Shown here one piece after another: positions 1 to 5,275 of a stretch of 7,633 nucleotides of DNA. Positions within the stretch are counted from its first letter, which is position 1, and each line of letters opens with the position of its first letter. The stretch comes from Desulfobacteraceae bacterium (GTDB taxonomy: Bacteria > Desulfobacterota > Desulfobacteria > Desulfobacterales > Desulfosarcinaceae). Made by a program: the position numbers and the translations under genes. The stretch covers positions 1-7,633 of the forward strand of contig JALVQM010000011.1 in NCBI GenBank assembly GCA_027025615.1, given 5' to 3'. The notes under the pieces were generated by a model that saw only the letters and a list, made by a program, of their open reading frames with translations, made no database searches and was not told where the DNA came from.

Positions 1-959
1 GCCACAAGACCCGCAACCATAAAATTGCCGGACGCAGCTCTTCAGTAGCCGTGGTCGAGGCCAGCAAAAGCTGTGAAGACTGCCATACTGACCAGCCCCA
101 CAGCTGTAACAGCCTGCTCGATCCCCACCTGAACAAGCATTGCAAGACCATCGCCTGTAATACCTGCCACTCGCCCCTGTACGCCAAGTGCAAGCCCACA
201 AAGATCTGGTGGAACTGGTCCAAGGCCGGGGACAAGAAGCGCAAGGTGCACAAGGACAAGTACGGCATGCCCGACTACCATTGGAAAAAAGGCGAATTCA
301 AGTGGGTGGAGTCCGGCAAGCCGGTATATGCCTGGTTCAACGGCTATACCAAGCGAGTCCTGCTTAAGGACAAAATTGATCTTGAGGCTGACCACATAAA
401 TTTGACCGAGCCGGTCGGCACCATCAACGATCCCAGTGCCAAGATAACCCCTTTCAAGCTGATGAAAGGTATCCAGGGAGTCGATGCCGAGTACGGCTAC
501 CTGCTGGTGCCCCACCTTTTTCCCCGCGGCAAGGATGATAAGACCGCATACTGGAAAAACCTGGATTGGGCCAAGGCCTTTGTCGACGGGATGAAGACCG
601 CAGGGATACCTTATAGTGGCAAATACAAGTGGATCGAAACCTGGATGTACTGGCGGGTGGAGCACGAAGTCATGCCGTCGGACAAAGCTCTTGGTTGTGT
701 CAAGTGTCACCAAAGCCTAAAGGGTGAGCGCAGTTGTGACCGCTGCCACCAGGACGGACGCAGCAAGAAGTACAAACAGCTCGCTTTCCAGGGAATCGAT
801 TTCCGCAAGCTCAAGCTCAGGGGCCGGGACGTGGAACACCTGATCGATACCACCGATTATATCGATTTCAAGGCCCTGGGATACAAGGGAGATCCCATAA
901 TCTACGGCGGGCGTTTCAAACGCATGCCCATGGGGTATAAAGCCGAGGCTGAAAAGTAA
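1..959 (+). CDS. Multiheme c-type cytochrome, octaheme tetrathionate reductase-like (5' partial)
   Basis: This is the C-terminal part, about 318 residues, of a secreted multiheme cytochrome. The frame stays open to the left edge, so the true start and signal peptide lie outside the window and the GTG at 51 is internal. The first visible residues are H-K-T-R-N-H, and the split codon before them ends in GC, which fits Cys; a CxxCH heme site therefore probably straddles the edge. Numbering from the GTG, four complete CxxCH sites follow: CEDCH (8-12), CNTCH (36-40), CVKCH (216-220) and CDRCH (229-233). The stretches IACNTCHSP, TKIWWNWSKAG, TEPVGTINDP, YLLVPHLF and FKALGYKGDP resemble, from memory, the octaheme tetrathionate reductase (OTR) family. 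Those proteins are periplasmic and can reduce tetrathionate, nitrite or hydroxylamine. The physiological substrate here is unknown. A different octaheme or nonaheme subfamily is possible. The multiheme call is certain; the subfamily call is moderate. Confidence 0.8.
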   Translation, partial: HKTRNHKIAGRSSSVAVVEASKSCEDCHTDQPHSCNSLLDPHLNKHCKTIACNTCHSPLYAKCKPTKIWWNWSKAGDKKRKVHKDKYGMPDYHWKKGEFKWVESGKPVYAWFNGYTKRVLLKDKIDLEADHINLTEPVGTINDPSAKITPFKLMKGIQGVDAEYGYLLVPHLFPRGKDDKTAYWKNLDWAKAFVDGMKTAGIPYSGKYKWIETWMYWRVEHEVMPSDKALGCVKCHQSLKGERSCDRCHQDGRSKKYKQLAFQGIDFRKLKLRGRDVEHLIDTTDYIDFKALGYKGDPIIYGGRFKRMPMGYKAEAEK

Positions 960-987
960 CCCGTCAATCAAAACCAGCCAAAAATCG

Positions 988-1018
988 ACGGCGGAGGATT
1001 TTCCTCCGCCGTTTGTTT
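988..1018 (+). terminator. Intrinsic terminator after the cytochrome gene
   Basis: A perfect GC-rich stem ACGGCGGAGG / CCTCCGCCGT (988-997 with 1003-1012) has a 5-base loop, or 11 bp with a 3-base loop. It is followed by the T-rich run TTTGTTT. It lies 29 bases after the TAA stop of the cytochrome. The U-tract is on the + strand side, so it ends that transcript. Confidence 0.9.
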
Positions 1019-1044
1019 CCAGGCTGTTAATCCCGGATTATGCA

Positions 1045-1166
1045 CTTCAAATGCCTGAAGAGTAATTTCATTGAATTATTGCACAAGTTTGCATGTATTT
1101 GTTCCTGTCCATGCCTTCACCCGAAAGGTGAAGTTCCATCCGTGATAAATCCTCAGGCATTTGAAG
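1045..1166. repeat. Stem A of the nested element, with an internal hairpin
   Basis: The 16-base arms CTTCAAATGCCTGAAG (1045-1060) and CCTCAGGCATTTGAAG (1151-1166) pair at 15 of 16 positions across a 90-base loop. Inside the loop a perfect 7-bp hairpin, CTTCACC-CGAAA-GGTGAAG, lies at 1115-1133. The rest of the loop is AT-rich and shows no gene. Confidence 0.65.
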
Positions 1167-1175
1167 CCGCAAGGG

Positions 1176-1273
1176 GCTCGCGATTTTACCGAATCTGCGT
1201 TGTTGTCGGGCAGTTGAAGTACTAGAGTACATCTGCCTGCCCTCCGCCTCGCATCTTCGGCAAACTCGCGAGC
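1176..1273. repeat. Stem B: long imperfect palindrome, about 98 bp
   Basis: The left arm 1176-1222 and right arm 1227-1273 form a long imperfect hairpin. The paired blocks are GCTCGCGA/TCGCGAGC, TTT/AAA, CCGAA/TTCGG, TGCG/CGCA, GGGCAG/CTGCCC and GTAC/GTAC, with a 4-base TAGA loop. The pattern resembles dispersed intergenic palindromes that I recall from Desulfobacterota genomes; that recollection was not checked. On the - strand it lies just downstream of the small gene's stop and could also act as a 3' end structure. Confidence 0.65.
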
Positions 1274-1304
1274 TGCAAAATCCGGGTTAATGGTTCTGCT
1301 TTTT

Positions 1305-1916
1305 TCAGGCTTGCAGCAGGGTTAATTCCACCTTGGTTTGAGAAGGCATGGCCGCCAGCTTTTGCAGCAGATTAGGGCAAGTCAATTGTTCTCCGTCCAG
1401 GGTGACGTTTTCAACTGCTTCCGGTTGTTCGTCCATATCTTTTACCAGGGCTGACAACCGATTGCATCTTAGGATTATTCCCTGCCCGGCAAGGCTCGGC
1501 CCCAGGTCACGGCAGGCCATGTTAAACAGTTTGATAGTTACGAGGCCTGTGGTGGTTGTGGTTGGCTCTGTTTTGTTCTGCAGGTTGATGTCCCTGCGCA
1601 TGGCAGCCAGGTGACCACCGCGGCGCAGGGTGGCCCCGACCAGCCCGGGCATGGCCGCTGAAAGGGCTATTATGTCATTGGGGGCAACTATGGTGGCATC
1701 CAGATCATCCACCGGGCTGAAGTTCAGAAAGACCGTCTGCAGCTTGTCCTCGACATACCCGGCATCCATGGCAAGCTGTTCCACCAGGGTTGAGCGCACA
1801 CTATGGCCTGTCTCTACAACCATGGCTGCTCCGGGGGCAAAAATAGTGGTCAATACCACCGGTGACAGGCGGGTTGGCTTCAGGGTAAGTCGATGCCGGA
1901 AAAAATTGTTTTTCAT
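1305..1916 (-). CDS. Unrecognised AOR-adjacent protein with possible beta-grasp-like segment, 203 aa
   Basis: I do not recognise a named family. The gene follows the AOR gene on the same strand, 71 bases after its stop, so the two are probably co-transcribed. The ATG at 1916 is preferred over an in-frame GTG at 1946, because the GTG falls inside a perfect hairpin; neither start has a strong Shine-Dalgarno sequence. With the ATG start there is no signal peptide, membrane segment or CxxC pair, so a soluble cytoplasmic protein is expected. Residues 35-90 (GHSVRSTLVEQL, then VFLNFSPVDD, then APNDIIALSAAMPG) recall the layout of MoaD/ThiS-like beta-grasp proteins: helix, VxxN strand, then a D-rich turn before a closing strand. 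The next stretch, GLVGATLRRGG (91-101), looks conserved. There is no C-terminal GG, so it is not a classical sulfur carrier. A Thr-rich linker (119-123) separates a C-terminal domain with Cys135, Cys151 and Cys180. A role in AOR maturation or redox partnering is only inference. Confidence 0.72.
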   Translation of the reverse strand: MKNNFFRHRLTLKPTRLSPVVLTTIFAPGAAMVVETGHSVRSTLVEQLAMDAGYVEDKLQTVFLNFSPVDDLDATIVAPNDIIALSAAMPGLVGATLRRGGHLAAMRRDINLQNKTEPTTTTTGLVTIKLFNMACRDLGPSLAGQGIILRCNRLSALVKDMDEQPEAVENVTLDGEQLTCPNLLQKLAAMPSQTKVELTLLQA

Positions 1917-1929
1917 TTTCAAGAATGTC

Positions 1930-1950
1930 AGGGGTGCCCCAGGCACCCCT
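1930..1950 (-). promoter_or_regulatory. Perfect 9-bp hairpin between AOR gene and its downstream partner
   Basis: AGGGGTGCC and GGCACCCCT pair perfectly around a 3-base loop. The hairpin begins 37 bases after the AOR stop and ends 13 bases before the ATG of the small gene. The sequence after it on the - strand (GACATTCTTGAAAATG) has no proper U-tract, so it is not a standard terminator. It may stabilise the AOR message, cause partial termination, or limit translation of the downstream gene. Confidence 0.6.
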
Positions 1951-1987
1951 GCTGTTGTCAGGGTCCTGTTTGGACAAGGACGCTTTA

Positions 1988-3730
1988 TTAGAAGTTAAAT
2001 ACGTTGTCCAGATCTTCATCACTGACCGCGAAAGTGACATTGTGCGGTGCCAGTGGTTCTTGCTTGAAGTAATCCGGCAGCCGGTCGTCTTTGTTGGTGA
2101 ACCCGGCGGCGGCGTTGAATTCGCGTTCCCGTTTGAGCACCGATTTGCCCAGATTGGTGACATCATCTGCTGTCAGTTCCTGGCCGTTGAACGCCGAAAT
2201 CAGATCGAGCAGGGCCTGGAAGGTTTCAGCCTGATCCAGGATTGCAAAGGCGATAAAGAGGCACATACCGGTGGAATCTATGGCCGCAGTGGCAATCTGC
2301 AGGTTGCGGGAAAGTTCCACCTGGCCTTCAGGCTTCAGGGGATCAACGCTGCCACCTACTCCCAGGATGTTGGTTGCCACGGCGTAACCGGCTGTGTGGT
2401 CTGCCCCCATGGTGGTGGTAGCATAGGTTACGCCGATACCCTGGACAGCCCGCGGGTCATAGGCCGGCATGGATTGGCCTTTGACTACAGGAACCCTTTC
2501 GACGCCGAACACCTTACCGGTAACCGCGGCTCCGCTGCCCAGAATTTTCCCCAGGGCAGTACCCTTGCCGACTTCTTTTACCAGGTTTATGGCTGCCTCG
2601 GCATCACCGAATTCGGCCAGCCCTGCTTCCATTGCCACGGCGATTGTGGCGCCCATTTCGATAGTATCCAGGCCGAAGTCGTCGTCCATCCGATCCAGCA
2701 TGGCGATGGCATCCAGGTCATCAATTCCGCAGTTTCCGCCATGGGCCCAGACGGTTTCGTACTCGGGTTGCTTGGTCAGGTAATTGCCGTTTTTGTCGTA
2801 GAAGGTTCCCGAACAGCGGATGACACATCCACGGTGACATCCATGGGTAGCTGATCCTTCACCGCCTCGGCTGTTTTCCAGTTCTGCCTGGGCTTCACCG
2901 GAAATTTTGGCCGCACCCTCGAACTGGCCCCTGGAAAAATTGTTGGTGGGATAGCCACCGGCCTCGTTGATGACGTTGGTCAGGACGTTGGTGCCGTAGG
3001 CCGGCAGGCCCTGTCCGGTAACTGCATGGTTGCGCAAACCGGCCACGAAAGCCTTGTTGGCATCACGGAATTTATCAGGATCCTTGGGCTGGCGGGCGCT
3101 GCAACCGGCGTCGTCAACTACGATAACTTTTACGCCCTTGGAACCCATAACCGCGCCGACACCGCCGCGGCCTGCATGGCGGGTGGGGCGCTGCTCCATA
3201 TCGCTAAAGGCTATTGAGGCTGCTCCCAGCTTCATCTCTCCGGCTGGACCGATGGAGATGCAGCCGACTTTGTTGCCGTAAAGCTGGCTCATCTTGGCCA
3301 CCGTGTCGTAGTTGCCGAGCATTTTCAGATCGTCGGCCGGTTCTATTTTTACCCCGTCTTTATTGATGATGATTTTATAGAGCTTGTCTGCTTCCGGTTT
3401 GCCCTCTATCACTATTGCGGCATAACCGAGGCGGGCCAGCATCTGGGAAGGCTGTCCGCCGGAGTTGGATTCCTTTATTCCGCCGGTCAAAGGACTCTTG
3501 CAGCCTACCGATATTCTGCCGGACATGGCTGCGGTTGTGCCGCTCAGCATGCCAGGTGCGATTACCAGCTTGTTTGCCGCAGACAGCGGGTGACAGGTAG
3601 GAGGTACTTCCTTGGCAACGATGGCCGATGTCATGGCTCTTCCGCCCAGGCCGGCGTAGTCACCCAAGGGTTCGGTTTTGATTTCCGGGCCGCCAGGCCC
3701 GCCCATGTTGATTCTTAGGATTTTGTCCAT
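1988..3730 (-). CDS. Tungsten-type aldehyde:ferredoxin oxidoreductase family protein, 580 aa
   Basis: Members of this family oxidise aldehydes to carboxylates, or carry out related low-potential two-electron chemistry, using a tungsto-bispterin and one [4Fe-4S] cluster. The length is close to the usual 600 aa. The N-terminal domain shows the family pattern: MDKILRINM, GLGGRAM (28-33), KEVPP (40-44), APGMLSGT (58-65), GGIKESNSGGQ (83-93). Cluster Cys candidates are C298, C302 and C306, in GCHRGCVIRC, with C490 in STGMCLF. The pterin and substrate region has YETVWAHGGNCGIDDLD (324-340), FGLDTIEMG (352-360) and GADHTAGYA (442-450), where H445 may match the catalytic-site His of archaeal AOR. The ATG is preceded by a strong Shine-Dalgarno sequence (AGGGGAGG, seven bases upstream). 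There is no signal peptide, so it is cytoplasmic, with ferredoxin as the likely electron partner. No molybdopterin-synthesis gene is adjacent. The true substrate cannot be read from sequence; relatives include benzoyl-CoA reductase BamB. Confidence 0.93.
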   Translation of the reverse strand: MDKILRINMGGPGGPEIKTEPLGDYAGLGGRAMTSAIVAKEVPPTCHPLSAANKLVIAPGMLSGTTAAMSGRISVGCKSPLTGGIKESNSGGQPSQMLARLGYAAIVIEGKPEADKLYKIIINKDGVKIEPADDLKMLGNYDTVAKMSQLYGNKVGCISIGPAGEMKLGAASIAFSDMEQRPTRHAGRGGVGAVMGSKGVKVIVVDDAGCSARQPKDPDKFRDANKAFVAGLRNHAVTGQGLPAYGTNVLTNVINEAGGYPTNNFSRGQFEGAAKISGEAQAELENSRGGEGSATHGCHRGCVIRCSGTFYDKNGNYLTKQPEYETVWAHGGNCGIDDLDAIAMLDRMDDDFGLDTIEMGATIAVAMEAGLAEFGDAEAAINLVKEVGKGTALGKILGSGAAVTGKVFGVERVPVVKGQSMPAYDPRAVQGIGVTYATTTMGADHTAGYAVATNILGVGGSVDPLKPEGQVELSRNLQIATAAIDSTGMCLFIAFAILDQAETFQALLDLISAFNGQELTADDVTNLGKSVLKREREFNAAAGFTNKDDRLPDYFKQEPLAPHNVTFAVSDEDLDNVFNF

Positions 3731-3793
3731 AGTTTATCCTCCCCTGGCATTTTTGAAGATATTTTAGGTGGAAAGTGTCCGGATACCAAAACA

Positions 3794-3878
3794 GGTAATT
3801 TCGCGCATTGAATCTGATGACTATACTAATGTAAGTACGGGTAATTGCGCGTCGTGTCAAGAAAAACCAGGGTTGACA
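3794..3878 (-). promoter_or_regulatory. AOR leader: candidate promoter and operator
   Basis: On the - strand a perfect -35-like TTGACA (3855-3860) lies 125 bases upstream of the AOR ATG. The best hexamer 17 bases on (TACTTA) is weak, and a better TATAGT lies further down at a non-standard distance. The TTGACA is one half of a perfect dyad, TGTCAA-N12-TTGACA (3855-3878). A direct repeat, GGTAATTKCGCG (3794-3805 and 3840-3851, 11 of 12 identical), flanks the presumed start region. These suggest a regulated promoter, but the regulator is unknown. Confidence 0.4.
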
Positions 3879-3918
3879 GCCATTTGCTCTAAACCCCGGG
3901 CTGAAAGACAATATGTTG

Positions 3919-3957
3919 AAAACGGCCTGCGGGGACAGAAGCATTCCCTGCAGGCCG
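3919..3957 (-). terminator. Intrinsic terminator of serC
   Basis: A 13-bp stem (3923-3935 with 3945-3957, including one G-U wobble; CGGCCTGC/GCAGGCCG at the base) has a 9-base loop. On the - strand it is followed directly by TTTT. It begins 21 bases after the serC stop and separates serC from the AOR transcription unit. Confidence 0.85.
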
Positions 3958-3978
3958 GTGAAAAGGCTCAAAGAAATT

Positions 3979-5064
3979 CTAACCGTGTTTTTTTTCAAAA
4001 GTTCGCATGAAATCCACCAGGACTTCCACGGCCTTATGGGAGGTGGCATTGTAAATCGAAGCCCGGCATCCGCCCACCGAACGGTGACCTTTAAGTCCTC
4101 CCAGCCCGTTTTCCAAAGCTTCAGCCACAAAGGCCTGTTCAAGTTCTTCTGTTGGAAGCCTGAAGGTTACATTCATAAGGGATCGGCTGTCCTGGTCTGC
4201 GGTTGGCCGGTAAAATTCAGAAGAATCCAGCAGGCCGTACAGCAGTTCGGCCTTGCTGCGGTTGATTGCTTCCATTTTCCCAAGGCCGCCGATTTTTTCT
4301 TCCAGCCATTTGAGCACAAGTTGAACAGTGTAGATAGCGAAACAGGGGGGAGTGTTAAACATTGAATTTTTGTTTACATAAGTGGAGTATTTAAGCATGG
4401 TGGGAAGATCTTCGGGAATCAAATCCAGCATGTCCCGGCGGACGATTACCAGGCAGACTCCCGCCGGTCCGATGTTTTTCTGGGCCCCTGCATATATCAG
4501 TCCGAACTTTTCAACATCGATAATACGGCTGAAGATATCCGACGACATGTCGGCTACCAGGGGAACTCCACCGGTTTCCGGGAACTCTGCCCATTGGGTT
4601 CCCTTTATCGTGTTGTTGGATGTTATGTGGACATAGGCAGCCTGGCTGTCAAACTCAATGTCGGCAGGGATATAAGAAAAATTACGATCCTCGGAAGAAG
4701 CAGCCACCCTGATATCTTTGCCCTGAATCCGGGCCTCATTGATGGCTTTGGTGGACCAGGTTCCCGTGTTGACGTAATCTGCCTTGCGTCCGTTGGAAAG
4801 AAAATTCATCGGTACCATGCAAAATTGCATGCTGGCACCACCCTGGCAGAAAACAACATGGTAGCGTTGGTCCAGGCCCAGCAGTCGCTTGGTCCTGTCC
4901 ACCGCATCGTTGATAACATCGTCAAACCACTTTGAACGGTGACTGACCTCGACAATCGACATGCCGGATGCTCCGAAATCAAGGAATTCTTCCTGGATTT
5001 GCTGGAGCACTTCCAGTGGCAGGGCTGCTGGTCCGGGATTGAAGTTGTAAATTCGGTTTGTCAT
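3979..5064 (-). CDS. serC: Phosphoserine aminotransferase, 361 aa
   Basis: This PLP-dependent class V aminotransferase converts 3-phosphohydroxypyruvate and glutamate into phosphoserine and 2-oxoglutarate, the second step of serine synthesis. It can also act in pyridoxal phosphate synthesis. The full family length is present. Recognisable blocks are YNFNPGPAALP (6-16), GGASMQF (75-81), NTGTWSTKA (99-107), HITSNNTIKGTQW (146-158), ADMSSDIFSR (171-180), YAGAQKNIGPAG (191-202) with the PLP lysine K196, NTPPCFAIY (237-245) and the C-terminal GGLKGHRSVGGCRASIYNA (322-340). The ATG has a good Shine-Dalgarno sequence (AGGGAGGT) five bases upstream. It appears monocistronic, with its own promoter and terminator, and is divergent from hisD. 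Partners serA and serB are not in the window. No damage or oddity is seen. Confidence 0.98.
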   Translation of the reverse strand: MTNRIYNFNPGPAALPLEVLQQIQEEFLDFGASGMSIVEVSHRSKWFDDVINDAVDRTKRLLGLDQRYHVVFCQGGASMQFCMVPMNFLSNGRKADYVNTGTWSTKAINEARIQGKDIRVAASSEDRNFSYIPADIEFDSQAAYVHITSNNTIKGTQWAEFPETGGVPLVADMSSDIFSRIIDVEKFGLIYAGAQKNIGPAGVCLVIVRRDMLDLIPEDLPTMLKYSTYVNKNSMFNTPPCFAIYTVQLVLKWLEEKIGGLGKMEAINRSKAELLYGLLDSSEFYRPTADQDSRSLMNVTFRLPTEELEQAFVAEALENGLGGLKGHRSVGGCRASIYNATSHKAVEVLVDFMRTFEKKHG

Positions 5065-5122
5065 CGGGTACCTCCCTGGATTGAAAAAGGCTTTAGCGAA
5101 AAACAGAATCGATAAGCACTTC

Positions 5123-5150
5123 TTTTTATCACCGCTAGCGCCAATGTCAA
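5123..5150 (-). promoter_or_regulatory. Candidate serC promoter
   Basis: On the - strand a perfect -35 TTGACA (5145-5150) is followed, after 16 bases, by TAAAAA (5123-5128), four of six matches to the -10 consensus. It lies about 60 bases upstream of the serC ATG. The spacer holds an 8-base palindrome, CGCTAGCG (5133-5140). Confidence 0.45.
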
Positions 5151-5204
5151 ACAGGAATGGTATTTATCTGCTGATACCCCTTTGGTGTACTTCATGGTTT
5201 TAAA

Positions 5205-5236
5205 TTGACAGCCGGATGCAAAGTTTGAAATATCTT
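5205..5236 (+). promoter_or_regulatory. Candidate hisD promoter
   Basis: A perfect -35 TTGACA (5205-5210) is followed by an AT-rich segment with TATCTT (5231-5236) as the best -10 match. The 20-base spacer is longer than usual, so the -10 is uncertain. It is 39 bases upstream of the hisD ATG. No T-box or his-leader peptide rich in His codons is seen in 5065-5275. Confidence 0.35.
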
Positions 5237-5275
5237 AACTGTTATTATTCACCAAAGCTCAAAGGAAGGAAGTGG

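Larger units (their letters stand above)
1027..1290. repeat. 264-bp nested inverted-repeat element (MITE-like or structured RNA)
   Basis: Most of the gene-free stretch 1019-1304 is one folded element. The outer arms 1027-1044 and 1274-1290 are complementary with one bulge and one mismatch, and share TTAA, CCCGGATT and TGCA blocks. Directly inside the left arm begins stem A (1045-1060 with 1151-1166). Directly inside the right arm ends stem B (1176-1222 with 1227-1273). The result is a three-way-junction outline with almost no unpaired bases at the junction. Each outer end is TTAA. No convincing protein is encoded. It sits between two convergent genes, ending 14 bases from the stop of the - strand gene. 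It could be a small non-autonomous mobile element, a dispersed palindromic repeat of the REP or BIME type, or a structured RNA or terminator. The pairing is seen directly; the mobile origin is inference. Confidence 0.7.

Noticed and set aside
42..713. 223-codon frame on the - strand opposite the cytochrome
   Set aside because: It is the shadow of a frame carrying several CxxCH heme sites and family motifs, and has no plausible ribosome site or domain.
1040..1225. 61-codon + strand frame in the intergenic region
   Set aside because: It runs through both stems of the nested palindrome, has no good Shine-Dalgarno and gives no recognisable protein.
1925..2854. Long open frame of 309 codons on the + strand opposite the AOR gene
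   Set aside because: It is antisense to a clear AOR gene with strong motifs and a good ribosome site; its translation has no recognisable domain and is explained by GC-rich codon shadowing.
3731..3922. Molybdenum or tungsten cofactor riboswitch upstream of AOR
   Set aside because: I looked for the Moco-type conserved blocks in the leader and did not see them; only a dyad and a direct repeat are visible.
5065..5275. T-box or histidine attenuator before hisD
   Set aside because: There is no His-rich leader peptide, T-box core or terminator hairpin in this short divergent region.
5216..5275. Upstream ATG giving hisD an extra 20 residues
   Set aside because: The added residues do not match the family, the candidate -10 would lie inside them, and the ATG at 5276 has the better ribosome site.
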